Of a stretch of 64,000 nt of DNA, positions 25,045 through 34,045 are shown piece by piece. Location of the stretch: NCBI GenBank assembly GCA_002699125.1, contig PABI01000128.1, positions 1 through 64,000 on the forward strand, in the 5' to 3' direction. The notes under the pieces are model-generated. The model made no database searches. It was not told the DNA's origin and was given only the letters and a program-made list of their open reading frames with translations. Position numbers and translations under genes: made by a program. Numbering within the stretch: position 1 is the stretch's first letter; each line of letters opens with the position of its first letter. Source of the DNA: Anaerolineaceae bacterium (GTDB taxonomy: Bacteria > Chloroflexota > Anaerolineae > Promineifilales > Promineifilaceae).

Positions 25045-26586
25045 ATGTCTGAGATTCTTTTTGGCCAATCGTATTACCTGAAGTTTGACCCCAAGCTGTG
25101 GCAAGCGATGCAGCCATATCCGCCGCTGGGCACGCTGTACGCCGCCAGTGTCGCCCGGCAAGATGGGTACAGCGTCGCCTTGTTTGACGCGATGCTGGCC
25201 GGCTCCGAAGATGAATGGGCAGCGGCACTTGCAGAGCATCAGCCACGCTACGCCATCATCTATGAAGACAGCTTCAATTACCTTTCCAAAATGTGCCTGC
25301 TGGCGATGCGCGAGGCAGCTTTTAAGATGATAAAAATGGCCAAGACACAGGACTGCACCGTTATTTTGTGCGGCTCCGATGCAACGGACCATGCAGAGGC
25401 CTATCTGCAAGCCGGGGCCGATTTTGTGTTGCTGGGCGAGGGGGAAGAGACAATGATTGAGCTGTTGGCGGTGTTAGACGGCCGTTCCGCCACATCCCTC
25501 TCCCAAATCCTCGGCCTGGCCTACAAAAGTGGCGGCCAGGTTTGCCAAAACGCGCGCCGTCCCGTTCTTACCGGCATTGATGAGTTGCCGCTGCCTGCCT
25601 GGGATTTGGTAGATGTGGAAAAATACCGCCGCATCTGGTTGGAGCGGCACGGTTATTACTCCATGAACATGGTCACCACCCGTGGCTGTCCCTATCACTG
25701 CAACTGGTGCGCCAAGCCAATTTGGGGCCAGCGCTACAATGCCCGCAGCCCCCGCAGCGTCGCCGCTGAGATGCGTTGGCTGCAAGAAACGTACCAACCC
25801 AACCACATCTGGTTCGCCGACGACATCATGGGCTTGAAGCCGGGCTGGTGGGCCGCATTTGCCGACGAAGTGGCGGCTCACGATGTGCAGTTGCCCTTCA
25901 AATGCCTCAGCCGGGCCGATTTAATTGTGCGCCAGGCGGAAAACGTGGCTGCGCTCAAGCGAGCGGGCTGCGACATCATCTGGTTGGGGGCCGAATCCGG
26001 TTCGCAAAGGATTTTGGACGCGATGGAGAAGGGAACCACGGTGGCGCAAATTCGTCAGGCGGCAGCTCAATTGCAGGCGGCGGGGATCAAAGTTGGCTTT
26101 TTCCTCCAGTTTGGCTATCCAGGTGAAACGCGGGCAGACATCGAAAAAACGCTCCAACTGGTGCGCGACTGCCTGCCGAATGATATTGGCATTTCGGTCT
26201 CTTATCCGCTGCCAGGGACGCGTTTTCATGGGCGCGTGGCGGCGCAGCTGGGATCGCAGCAAAATTGGGTTGATTCGGCCGACCTGGCGATGATGTACCA
26301 GGGACCGTTCCCCACCGAGTTTTACCGCCAGCTGCACACGGTTGTACACAAAGAGTTCCGCGCCCGGCGTGGCTGGCGTGCGCTGCAACAAGTAGCCACC
26401 AAGCCGGGCCAATGGCGTCTGGCCCACCTGCGTGAATTAGCGGCAATTGGCTACCGTTGGGGCACACTGCCGCTGGCCCGATGGCGGCTGAACCGGCTGG
26501 CTGGGTCAGAACATACGCAGACGGTCTTGCCGCACATGCCTTTTGTGGAGTCGGCTCGGCCAACGCCGCAGCCGGAGGGGGAGTGA
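25045..26586 (+). CDS. B12-binding-domain radical SAM protein
   Basis: 513 residues. The N-terminal cobalamin-binding-type Rossmann domain (about 25-150; TVILCGSDATDHAEAYLQAG, VLLGEGEETM) is followed by the radical SAM core with cluster motif TRGCPYHCNWC (C-x3-C-x2-C), then GAESGSQRILDAMEKGTT and FFLQFGYPGETRADIE. The canonical D-x-H-x2-G cobalamin motif is not evident, so B12 binding may be lost. Members methylate unactivated carbons or rearrange sugars and lipids. ATG 25045 comes after a repeat and lacks a good ribosome site (GATAGATCAAATTTTT). Likely modifies the glycan or its lipid carrier. Confidence 0.88.
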   Translation: MSEILFGQSYYLKFDPKLWQAMQPYPPLGTLYAASVARQDGYSVALFDAMLAGSEDEWAAALAEHQPRYAIIYEDSFNYLSKMCLLAMREAAFKMIKMAKTQDCTVILCGSDATDHAEAYLQAGADFVLLGEGEETMIELLAVLDGRSATSLSQILGLAYKSGGQVCQNARRPVLTGIDELPLPAWDLVDVEKYRRIWLERHGYYSMNMVTTRGCPYHCNWCAKPIWGQRYNARSPRSVAAEMRWLQETYQPNHIWFADDIMGLKPGWWAAFADEVAAHDVQLPFKCLSRADLIVRQAENVAALKRAGCDIIWLGAESGSQRILDAMEKGTTVAQIRQAAAQLQAAGIKVGFFLQFGYPGETRADIEKTLQLVRDCLPNDIGISVSYPLPGTRFHGRVAAQLGSQQNWVDSADLAMMYQGPFPTEFYRQLHTVVHKEFRARRGWRALQQVATKPGQWRLAHLRELAAIGYRWGTLPLARWRLNRLAGSEHTQTVLPHMPFVESARPTPQPEGE

Positions 26587-26610
26587 GAAGTAAAAAGTGA
26601 AAAGTGAAAA

Positions 26611-27450
26611 GTGGTGAGTAAAAGGCATGAATCTCCAACTTCCGGTCTCCAACTGTCGCAGGTGGCAGATGCTTTTTCGCGCAAGGCGGCTGTGTATGAT
26701 GCGTTTGGGCAGGATCATGCCAATTTGCAGCGTATGCGGCAGAAGGTGTACTCGCAGGTGGCAAGATGGACACCGGCTGGTAGCCACATTTTGGAGATGA
26801 ACGCCGGAACGGGGCTGGATGCGGTGGCGCTGGTTGAGCGGGGCTACCGCGTCCATGCGACGGACATCGCGCCAGGCATGGTGACGGAGATGGAACGGAA
26901 GCATGAGGAATTAAAGTTGCACGGCCGTTTCACTCCCCAACTTTGCTCCTTCACCGAACTGGACAGAGTTGAAGCCGGTCCCTTTGATGCCGTTTTTTCT
27001 AATTTTGGCGGCTTGAACTGTGTGGCGGATTTAACGGCCGTCACCCGCCATCTGCCCCGATTGCTCAAGCCGGGCGGCGTGCTCACCTGGGTGATTATGC
27101 CGCCGATTTGCCCCTGGGAGCTGGCGCTGCTGCCCAGGGATTGGCGCGTGGCTACGCGGCGCTTGCGGCGCGGCGGCGTGGTGGCCAACGTGGAGGGGGT
27201 ACAGTTCCAGACGTTTTATTTTACGCCGGGACAGGTGCAAAAAGCGCTTGGGCCAGCCTTTCAGACACTGGAGTTATGCGGGTTATCTGTCGTCACGCCC
27301 ACGGCGGACAATGACCGGTTTGCCCGGCGGCATCCCCGGCTGTTTGGCTGGCTGGTGCGGCTGGATGATTGGTTGTGTAGACGGCTGTTGTTCAACCGCA
27401 TCGGTGACTTTTTCATTTTGTCGGCGAGATATGAACCAAAAGGCAGATAA
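26611..27450 (+). CDS. Class I SAM-dependent methyltransferase
   Basis: About 279 residues from GTG 26611. SAM-binding motif I is HILEMNAGTGLDAVALVERG, followed by acidic HATDIAPGMV, PFDAVFSNFGGLNC and LPRLLKPGGVLTWVIM. The C-terminal half has hydrophobic patches (LFGWLVRLDDWLCRRLLFN). The start is uncertain: codons before VADAFSRKAAVYDAF are encoded by AAAGTG and AATCTCCAAC repeats, so translation may begin at GTG 26662. It should methylate a small molecule or glycan. It overlaps the following methyltransferase gene by 20 bases. Confidence 0.82.
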   Translation: MVSKRHESPTSGLQLSQVADAFSRKAAVYDAFGQDHANLQRMRQKVYSQVARWTPAGSHILEMNAGTGLDAVALVERGYRVHATDIAPGMVTEMERKHEELKLHGRFTPQLCSFTELDRVEAGPFDAVFSNFGGLNCVADLTAVTRHLPRLLKPGGVLTWVIMPPICPWELALLPRDWRVATRRLRRGGVVANVEGVQFQTFYFTPGQVQKALGPAFQTLELCGLSVVTPTADNDRFARRHPRLFGWLVRLDDWLCRRLLFNRIGDFFILSARYEPKGR

Positions 27451-28432
27451 TTTTAGCTTTGCCTGCCCGGTTTGCCGGGGAGAGGTGGAATGGATTTCGG
27501 CGGAGGCGGTGCACTGCCCGGTCGATGGCTTGACGTTTGGCTGCGAGGCGGGCATCTGGCGCTTTTTGCCGCCGGAGCGGGCGGTGGCACTGGCGCAGTT
27601 CCGGCAGGAGTATGAAACCGTGCGCCGTCGTGAAGGGCGCGGCAGTGATGACGCTGCATTTTACCGGGCGCTGCCGTTTGTGGCGGAAAATGGGACGCAG
27701 ATAAACGCAGATGACGCAGATTTTTCTTCGCGTTCCTGCGGCGTTACTCAGGATAAGCCTTTGCGAGTTAGCGCTGCTTGGGTGGAGCGGGCGCGGAGTT
27801 TTATGGTACTTGTTGAACGGGTGTTTGAACCGTTAGAAACCAGTTTGAAACGGCCGTTAAAAATCCTCGATCTGGGTGCGGGCAATGGCTGGCTGTCTAA
27901 CCGGCTGGCGGCGCGGGGGCATCTGCTGGCAGCCGTCGATTTGGGCGTGAATGATTGGGACGGCCTGGGGGCGCATCACCATTACAAGACGGATTTTATC
28001 TGCTTGCAGGCCGAATTTGACCATTTGCCGTTGGCGGAAAGCCAGGTTGATTTGGTAATTTTCAACGCTTCATTTCACTACTCGGTGAATTTTACAGTGA
28101 CGCTAAGTGAAGTGCTGCGCGTGCTGCGGCCAAAGGCGCAGGTGGTGGTGATGGATACGGCCGTTTACCAACACCCAGCCAGCGGCCAGCACATGGTAGC
28201 CGAGCGGGAAGCTGCTTTTTTGCAGCAATACGGCTTTGCCTCTAACAGTTTGTCCAGCGAGAATTTTTTGACATACGGCCGTATCCAGGCATTAGGCGCA
28301 GCAGCCAACATCGATTGGCAGCTCATTTGGACGATTCCGGCATGGCGGCGGCTGGCACGATGGCTTAAGGTGAGGCTGCGCCGCCAGCGGGAGCCGGCCA
28401 AATTTCCCTTGCTGGTTGGCCGACGTGCCTAA
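27431..28432 (+). CDS. SAM methyltransferase with N-terminal zinc ribbon
   Basis: 333 residues. Residues 10-45 form a Trm112-like ribbon (FACPVCRGEVEW, HCPVDGLTFGC). The methyltransferase domain starts at KILDLGAGNGWLSNRLAARG, with AAVDLGVND, VDLVIFNASFHYS and EVLRVLRPKAQVVVMD. Between them, residues 88-113 are encoded by a repeat (27693-27768) read in frame. ATG 27431 lies inside the end of the previous gene. The zinc ribbon plus methyltransferase layout is common in glycan and secondary-metabolite loci. Substrate unknown. Confidence 0.85.
   Translation: MNQKADNFSFACPVCRGEVEWISAEAVHCPVDGLTFGCEAGIWRFLPPERAVALAQFRQEYETVRRREGRGSDDAAFYRALPFVAENGTQINADDADFSSRSCGVTQDKPLRVSAAWVERARSFMVLVERVFEPLETSLKRPLKILDLGAGNGWLSNRLAARGHLLAAVDLGVNDWDGLGAHHHYKTDFICLQAEFDHLPLAESQVDLVIFNASFHYSVNFTVTLSEVLRVLRPKAQVVVMDTAVYQHPASGQHMVAEREAAFLQQYGFASNSLSSENFLTYGRIQALGAAANIDWQLIWTIPAWRRLARWLKVRLRRQREPAKFPLLVGRRA
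27693..27768. repeat. ATCTGYG-related repeat inside the methyltransferase gene
   Basis: gggacgcagataaacgcaga..., then a segment containing ttactcaggataagcctttg that matches the centre of the repeat at 20442-20533. It is translated in frame between the zinc ribbon and the catalytic domain. Confidence 0.6.
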
Positions 28433-29699
28433 CTTCAGCGCATTGCCCCAGGTTAAGAACCGGATTCAACAAAATTCGACCATTTTGTTTTTAATGCGCG
28501 TGGGGCAGCAGGGCGTGCTGCTGTTGTTTACGGCGCTGGTGGCCCGTCAGTTGGGAGATGCGGGCTTGGGACAGCTGGCTTGGGTAACGGCCGTTCTCTA
28601 CCTCGGCAATATTTTTAGTTCCTGGGGCTTGGACACGGTGCTTCTGCGCCAAATCGGTGCTGAGCGGCGGACCGACACTGTGCCGCTGGCTTCAGCGCTG
28701 CTGCTGGAGCTAATTCTGGTGGCAGTTTTTATGGTGGCCTTGTTCTTGCTGCCATTTTCAGGCCAATCCAGCCAAACGATTTTTGGGCTGCGACTTTATG
28801 CCTGGGTGCTGCTGCCGCTGGCTGTGCTCACGCTCACCAGCGCTGCGCTGCGTGGTTATGAACGGATGGGGTGGCTGGCCGGGTTGACGTTGGGCACGGC
28901 CGTTTTGCAGGTGGCAGGTACGGCCGTTTTGTTTGCCGCTGGTGGCGAATTCATCAGCTTGATGGGCTGGCTGCTGGCGGTGCAGATTATCGCGGCAGGG
29001 GCCAGCTGGTGGCTGTGCCGCCGGGTGCTGCCCAATTTTGGTCTCAACTGGCGACTGCTGAGCTGGCAAATAGTGCGCCAATTGGCTAACGTTGGCTTTT
29101 GGCTGGCGCTGCTGATGGTAACGGCCGTTCTGCTTCAGCGGTTGGGCATCTTGCTGCTGGGCTGGCTGGGCACCACCGCCCAAACAGGCCAGCTCGCCGC
29201 CGCTCTGCGCCTGGTGGAGGCGGCTCGCCTGCTGCCGGGGGCAGTGATGGGGGCGATGTTTCCGTTGTTGGCCAGGAGGGGATTGGAGATTAGAGATTGG
29301 CGACTAGAGAATGAAGATCGCCCATCGCCAATTTCCAGTTATCGTTGGGGCTTGTTAGCTTATGGTTTTTTAGCGGCTGTGGGGCTGATGCTGCTGGCGC
29401 GACCTTTGGTGATGTTTTTGTTTGGCGAGGGATATGAAACGGCCGTTTCCCTATTGCGAATTTTGGCCTGGGGCATTGTACCTTTTACAATTTCCCTGCC
29501 GCTTTCGGTGGAATTGGTGGTGGCGGGGCAGGAAAAGCCGGTGTTGCTGGCGACATTTGTGGTGTTGCTGGGAACGGCCGTGCTCACGACAGCTGCTTTT
29601 TGGGGGTATGGGTTGATCGGGGTTGCCGTTGGTTTATTGATTGGTGAGTGGCTGTTGGTTATTGGATTATATGGTGCCAGGCACAGTTTGGGACGGTAA
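28425..29699 (+). CDS. Polysaccharide flippase (Wzx/MATE-like), copy 2
   Basis: About 424 residues and 12-14 hydrophobic segments, of the same superfamily as the flippase at 18403 but not a close duplicate (RVGQQGVLLLFTALVARQLG, NIFSSWGLDTVLLRQIG). GTG 28425 overlaps the preceding stop by 8 bases; TTG 28416 is an alternative. In the middle, GLEIRDWRLENEDRPSPISS is encoded by a ggagattagagattggcgac repeat at 29282-29336, again read in frame in a loop. A second flippase in one locus implies two glycan or lipid substrates, or one replaced copy. Confidence 0.87.
   Translation: MPNFSALPQVKNRIQQNSTILFLMRVGQQGVLLLFTALVARQLGDAGLGQLAWVTAVLYLGNIFSSWGLDTVLLRQIGAERRTDTVPLASALLLELILVAVFMVALFLLPFSGQSSQTIFGLRLYAWVLLPLAVLTLTSAALRGYERMGWLAGLTLGTAVLQVAGTAVLFAAGGEFISLMGWLLAVQIIAAGASWWLCRRVLPNFGLNWRLLSWQIVRQLANVGFWLALLMVTAVLLQRLGILLLGWLGTTAQTGQLAAALRLVEAARLLPGAVMGAMFPLLARRGLEIRDWRLENEDRPSPISSYRWGLLAYGFLAAVGLMLLARPLVMFLFGEGYETAVSLLRILAWGIVPFTISLPLSVELVVAGQEKPVLLATFVVLLGTAVLTTAAFWGYGLIGVAVGLLIGEWLLVIGLYGARHSLGR
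29282..29336. repeat. Short AT-rich inverted repeat inside flippase 2
   Basis: ggagattagagattggcgac... to ...cgcccatcgccaatttccag. Related GATTGGAGATT-type sequence (aatctccaacttccggtctc) occurs at 26630-26660 before a methyltransferase gene. Confidence 0.5.
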
Positions 29700-29704
29700 T
29701 TTGG

Positions 29705-30457
29705 ATGTCATTTCCTAATTTTCCTCAAAAAAGCAAGTCTCCAGGGCTGCTAACGGCCGTTGCCCGATTGCAACACCTTCGCCTGCCTGAACCACCCAAA
29801 ATGGTCATTTTTTGCCCGCAAACGGCCGTGCTGCGCCATGCGGTGAAGCGGTGGCGAGGCAAGCGGGTCGATGACTTTTTTGGCGAGGTGTATTTGTTGG
29901 GGAAAACAAAAAATCGCGTGGCAGTTGCCGGGCAGTTTGGCGTGGGCGCGCCGGTGGTTGGTGTGCTGGTCGAGGAGTTTGCCGCCTGGGGTGTGGCTGA
30001 ATTTGTCTGGTTGGGGATTGCCGGTGGCTTGCAGCCATCGCTGAACTGTGGTGATTTGGTGTTGGTGGAAACGGCCGTTCGTGACGAGGGGACCTCGTAC
30101 CATTATTTGCCACCTGAAGCAGTCGCCTCGGCTTCGCCAGAATTGATGGCATGGGTGGAAACGGCCGTTCGCCCCACCAATTTGCCCCTGCACAAAGGCC
30201 CCACCTGGACGACCGATGCACCTTACCGCGAAACGGCCGCAGCCGTTTCTCATTACCAGCAGCAAGGCGTACAAACCGTAGAAATGGAGGTGGCTGCCTT
30301 TTTTGCCGTCGCCCAACATTGCCAAAAACAAGCCGCTGCCCTGCTCGCCGTCAGCGATTCGTTGGCGGGCGGCGTTTGGCAACCAGCCGTTAAGCCCGAG
30401 CAGCCAGTACGCCATCTCACGCAAGCGGTGGATGCTGTTGTGGAGAAATTTAGATGA
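29705..30457 (+). CDS. Nucleoside phosphorylase-family protein
   Basis: 250 residues of the PNP/UDP (uridine phosphorylase) fold: VAVAGQFGVGAPVVGVLVEE, FVWLGIAGGLQPSLNCGDLV, and late VQTVEMEVAAFFAVAQH with the purine/ribose-binding Met-Glu pair. It should cleave a nucleoside with phosphate. ATG 29705 lies 5 bases after the flippase stop, so it is in the same operon. An unusual neighbour for glycan genes; it may recycle nucleosides from nucleotide-sugar use or act on a modified nucleoside. Confidence 0.85.
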   Translation: MSFPNFPQKSKSPGLLTAVARLQHLRLPEPPKMVIFCPQTAVLRHAVKRWRGKRVDDFFGEVYLLGKTKNRVAVAGQFGVGAPVVGVLVEEFAAWGVAEFVWLGIAGGLQPSLNCGDLVLVETAVRDEGTSYHYLPPEAVASASPELMAWVETAVRPTNLPLHKGPTWTTDAPYRETAAAVSHYQQQGVQTVEMEVAAFFAVAQHCQKQAAALLAVSDSLAGGVWQPAVKPEQPVRHLTQAVDAVVEKFR

Positions 30458-30469
30458 AGTTAGAAGAAT

Positions 30470-30543
30470 GGAACACAGATTTACCTGATTTTTTTGATCA
30501 GCCTGATCAGGTAAATCAGGCAAATCAGGCGAATCTGCGTCCT
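30470..30543. repeat. CCTGATTT-type hairpin repeat
   Basis: gaacacagatttacctgatt, then tgatcagcctgatca at the centre, then aggtaaatcaggcaaatcag... to tctgcgtcc. A related element at 60623-60690 shares tttacctgatt at the start and aatctgcgtccc at the end. Confidence 0.7.
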
Positions 30544-30563
30544 ATAAAAATGAGCACAATCCA

Positions 30564-31700
30564 ATGAAACCGGCGATTGTGGTGGTGGCTTACAATCGGC
30601 CAGAGTCGCTGCGGCGTTTGCTAGGGTCGCTGGCGGGCTTGCAGGGCGTGGCCGACGTGCTGTTGGTGATTTCGATTGATGCCGGCGGGGAGCAGTTTGC
30701 CCAGGTTGTGACGGTGGCCGAGCAGTTTGAATGGGCGTTGGGGGAGAAGCGGGTGTTGGTAAGGGAACGGCCGTTCGGCCTCATCAACCACGTTTTTACC
30801 TGTGGCGATTTGGTGGATGAGTTTGGTTCCATCATCTTACTGGAGGACGATTTGGTTGTGTCGCCAATGGCCTACCGGTATGCAGCCGATGCGCTTGACT
30901 TTTACGCGGATGATCCGCAGATTGCCGGAATTTCCCTTAATGCACTCTGGTTTCATGGCATTATTCATGAGCCATTTACGCCTTATCTGGACGATGGAGA
31001 CGTTTTTTTTATGCAGATTGCCTGGTTTCAGGGGCAGGCGTACACGCAAAAGCAGTGGGCTGCGTTTCGTGAATGGCGGGAAACGGCCAATCCCACGATT
31101 TTGCCCAGTGACCACATGCACGAACTGTTCCAAACCTTTCCCGCCACCGACTGGTTTCCGCTGAAAACGAAATATCTGGTGCAAACTGACCGCTCTTACG
31201 TTTTCCCCCGCGAATCGCTGAGCACAAATTTTGGCGACAGCGGCACGCACGTGCACGGCACCTCGTTTTTCCAGGTGCCGCTGCAAACGCGCCGGGTCAA
31301 CTTTCGCTTCCAGCCGCTGGCTGATGCGGTGGCGGTGTACGATTCATTCCAGGAGATGCTGCCGGAACGCCTGAACCGGCTGACCGACCAGTTTGCCGAC
31401 TATAAGTTCACGGTAGACCTGCACGGCACGCGTTCGCCGGCCAACATCCCCACGGAGTTTGTGCTGACGACGCAAGAAATGCGCCATCCGTTGGCGACGT
31501 TTGGCATGGAACAACGGCCGTTCATTGCCAACGTCATTCACCAGCAGCCAGGCAGCGGCATCAGCTTTGGCCGCACCGCCGATTTAGACCAAAGCTGGCA
31601 CACCCGCCTCCGCAGCGAAAGCCGTCGCCATGCCTACTTCGCTCGTCGCCAGGTAAGGTTGAGGCAGTGGTTAAAGTGGTGGCTGGGGAAGTGGCTCTAA
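30564..31700 (+). CDS. Glycosyltransferase, GT2/GNT-I-like (GT-A fold)
   Basis: 378 residues. KPAIVVVAYNRPESLRRLLG opens a GT-A fold. VLLVISIDAGG and FGSIILLEDDLVVSPMAYRY hold the E-D-D metal/nucleotide motif seen in N-acetylglucosaminyltransferase I-like proteins. The C-terminal part (from 200) is family specific and basic at the end (RRQVRLRQWLKWWLGKWL), probably a membrane-binding helix. It ends the glycan locus. ATG 30564 follows a repeat and has weak ribosome-site support. Confidence 0.87.
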   Translation: MKPAIVVVAYNRPESLRRLLGSLAGLQGVADVLLVISIDAGGEQFAQVVTVAEQFEWALGEKRVLVRERPFGLINHVFTCGDLVDEFGSIILLEDDLVVSPMAYRYAADALDFYADDPQIAGISLNALWFHGIIHEPFTPYLDDGDVFFMQIAWFQGQAYTQKQWAAFREWRETANPTILPSDHMHELFQTFPATDWFPLKTKYLVQTDRSYVFPRESLSTNFGDSGTHVHGTSFFQVPLQTRRVNFRFQPLADAVAVYDSFQEMLPERLNRLTDQFADYKFTVDLHGTRSPANIPTEFVLTTQEMRHPLATFGMEQRPFIANVIHQQPGSGISFGRTADLDQSWHTRLRSESRRHAYFARRQVRLRQWLKWWLGKWL

Positions 31701-31738
31701 TACTCGTTCCGTGCTCTGCGTGCGAAATCTGTTGATTT

Positions 31739-32875
31739 TTATCGTTTGGCAACCGGAACCCATTCCCGATCCATCTCGCCGATGTAGCGGGATTGGGGGC
31801 GAATGAGACGGCCGTATTTCATTTGCTCAAAACAGTGGGCCAGCCAGCCGGTGGTACGCCCGATGGCAAAGGTGGGAGTGAAAATGTCGGTTTCCAGACC
31901 CAGGCCGTGCAGCAGCAGAGCAGTGTAAAATTCCACGTTGGTTTGTAAATTGCGTCCCGGTTTGTGGATGGCTAAAAGGCGAACGGCCGTTTCCTCCACC
32001 GTCTTGGCCAATTCATACAGCGCCATGTCCCCGTCTGCTTTGAACATCTTTTCCGCTGCCGCAGACAGCACCTCGGCGCGCGGGTCGCGCACCTTGTAGA
32101 CGCGGTGGCCGAAGCCCATCAGCCGCTCGCCGGCGTCCAGCTTGGCTTGCAGCACCTCTTCGGCGCGTTCGGCCGTGCCAATCTCGAACACCGTGTCCAG
32201 TGCCGGACCGGGTGCGCCACCGTGCAGCGGTCCTTTCAGCGCGCCAATCGCCCCGGTGATGGCCGAAACCAGATCCGATTGTGTGGCGATGATGACCCGC
32301 GCAGCAAAGGTTGAGGCATTAAGCCCATGATCGACGACGGTGTTGAGGTAGGTTTCCAGACCGCGCACCCGGGCGTCGCTGGGGGTTGCGCCGGTGAGCA
32401 TGTACAAAAAGTTAGCGGCATGGCTCAATGTTGGCTCAGGTGCAACCGGTTCTTCGCCTTGCCGCAGCCGGTGATAGCTGGCCACGATCGTGGCGATGCG
32501 GGCCACAATTGTTTTGGCAGTCTTGAGATGGTTGGCGTCACTGCTGCCCAAATCCAGCGTGGCCGAGGCCATGCGCAGGGCGTCCATGGGGGTAGTGTGG
32601 TCATTGGCGGCTTCGCGTAGTAATTTTATGGTGGCGTCAGGCAACGGCCGTAACCCGGCCAGCTCCTCTTTCAGTTCATTAAGTTCGTTTTGGGTGGGCA
32701 GACGGCCGTTCCATAGCAAGTAAACCGTCTCTTCAAAGGTGGCATTGGCGGCCAACTCCGCCAGGGGAAAACCACCGATGATCAGCTCTCCTTTCAGTCC
32801 GTCCACATGGCTTAAATATGTTTCTGCAGCCAAAACCCCGGCCAGGCCGGGATCATATCCGTTGTTAGTTGACAT
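31739..32875 (-). CDS. Citrate synthase
   Basis: 378 residues, the length of type I bacterial citrate synthases. Makes citrate from oxaloacetate and acetyl-CoA. Seen: LKGPLHGGAPGPALD (first catalytic His), ERLMGFGHRVYKVRDPRAEV (second His) and NLQTNVEFYTALLLHGLGL, where the usual catalytic Asp (NVDFY) is Glu. RLIRPQSRYIGEMDREWVPV closes the protein. ATG 32875 follows CTTTAGGAGAAAAA. Divergent from the dehydratase gene. A second citrate-synthase-like protein with an HTH is at 34046. Confidence 0.93.
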   Translation of the reverse strand: MSTNNGYDPGLAGVLAAETYLSHVDGLKGELIIGGFPLAELAANATFEETVYLLWNGRLPTQNELNELKEELAGLRPLPDATIKLLREAANDHTTPMDALRMASATLDLGSSDANHLKTAKTIVARIATIVASYHRLRQGEEPVAPEPTLSHAANFLYMLTGATPSDARVRGLETYLNTVVDHGLNASTFAARVIIATQSDLVSAITGAIGALKGPLHGGAPGPALDTVFEIGTAERAEEVLQAKLDAGERLMGFGHRVYKVRDPRAEVLSAAAEKMFKADGDMALYELAKTVEETAVRLLAIHKPGRNLQTNVEFYTALLLHGLGLETDIFTPTFAIGRTTGWLAHCFEQMKYGRLIRPQSRYIGEMDREWVPVAKR

Positions 32876-33006
32876 TTTTTCTCCTAAAGTGTGCAAGTGG
32901 GTGAGTTTGCCAGTAGCAAGCAAACGTTTCACGATTCATTTCCCAATTGACTCATTCTAGTAAATTTAGTAAGCTTCATTTTAATGGTTGATTTCTGTCT
33001 GTCAAT

Positions 33007-33024
33007 ATTGATTAATTAATCAAT
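33007..33024. promoter_or_regulatory. 18-bp perfect AT-rich palindrome, candidate operator
   Basis: attgattaa/ttaatcaat with no spacer lies 14 bases before the dehydratase ATG and 131 bases from the citrate synthase start. Its place in the intergenic region of two divergent genes suggests a repressor site. The HTH protein encoded one gene downstream is a possible binder. Confidence 0.6.
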
Positions 33025-33038
33025 GTAAGGCGGTGGCG

Positions 33039-33995
33039 ATGATTGAATTGTCGGAATTTTTACAGGCGAAACGGCGGATACGGCCGTATGCACGCTACAC
33101 ACCCCTCATCCACAGCGACTATCTCAGCGAGCTAACCGGCGGCGACATTTGGTTCAAGCTGGAAAACCAACAGCCGACCGGCTCGTTCAAGGTGCGCGGG
33201 GCGCTGAATAAAATCAGTCAGCTGAGCGATGCGGAAAAGGCGCGGGGCATTGTTACTGCATCAGCGGGTAACCACGCGTTGGGGGTGGCTCACGCCGCAA
33301 CTTCGTTTGGTCTGGAGCAGGTAGACATTTTTGTGCCGGAGACGGCACCAGAGGCCAAGCTGAAGAAGCTGCGTCGCTTTCCGGTTAACCTGCATTTGGC
33401 TGGCCAAACATACGAAGCTGCCCATCAAGCAGCTGATGAATTTAAGGCGCGCACTGGCGCAACCGAAGTTGCCGCCTACGATGACCGGGACGTGATTACC
33501 GGGCAGGGCACGATTGGTGTGGAGATTATGACCAATTTGCCGGCAGCCGATCTGGTCCTGGTGCCCGTGGGTGGTGGCGGGTTGATTAGCGGTGTGGAAA
33601 CGGCCGTGCGCCACATCAAACCGTCTTGCCGTATCATTGGCGTGCAGCCGGAGGCCAGTCCGGCGGCCCAGCTCAGCTTTGCCCAAAACCGGGCAATTGA
33701 TCCATACGATCACGCACCGACTATTGCCGATGGTTTAGCCGGGGGCTTTGGTGCGCTGCCTTTTAAGCTGCTGCAGGCCAAGCCGCCGGAAATTGTGCTG
33801 GTAAGCGAGGCCCAAATTCGCCAGGCGATTTTGGCGCTGCTGGCTGAGCATCAGTTGGTTATCGAACCGTCTGGCGCAACGGTGATAGCCCCTTTGCTGG
33901 CGGGTTCAGTGGCTGTGGCGGGGAAAACGGCCGTTTGCATTCTCACCGGCGGCAATCTGGCGCTGGATTTGCTGCGCGAAGTTGTGAGTCGTTAA
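33039..33995 (+). CDS. Threonine/serine dehydratase (PLP fold type II)
   Basis: 318 residues, without the C-terminal regulatory ACT domain of biosynthetic IlvA. PTGSFKVRGALNKISQL carries the PLP lysine, SAGNHALGVAHAA binds the cofactor and VPVGGGGLISGVETAV is the glycine loop for the phosphate. It should deaminate threonine to 2-oxobutyrate or serine to pyruvate; a serine racemase role is possible. ATG 33039 with TAAGG eight bases upstream is preferred to GTG 33033. It probably forms an operon with the HTH/citrate-synthase gene 50 bases on. Confidence 0.9.
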   Translation: MIELSEFLQAKRRIRPYARYTPLIHSDYLSELTGGDIWFKLENQQPTGSFKVRGALNKISQLSDAEKARGIVTASAGNHALGVAHAATSFGLEQVDIFVPETAPEAKLKKLRRFPVNLHLAGQTYEAAHQAADEFKARTGATEVAAYDDRDVITGQGTIGVEIMTNLPAADLVLVPVGGGGLISGVETAVRHIKPSCRIIGVQPEASPAAQLSFAQNRAIDPYDHAPTIADGLAGGFGALPFKLLQAKPPEIVLVSEAQIRQAILALLAEHQLVIEPSGATVIAPLLAGSVAVAGKTAVCILTGGNLALDLLREVVSR

Positions 33996-34045
33996 CGGTG
34001 GGAAATGGGATCCCATTTCCCTACCAAATCTCCAAAGGTCTAGGC

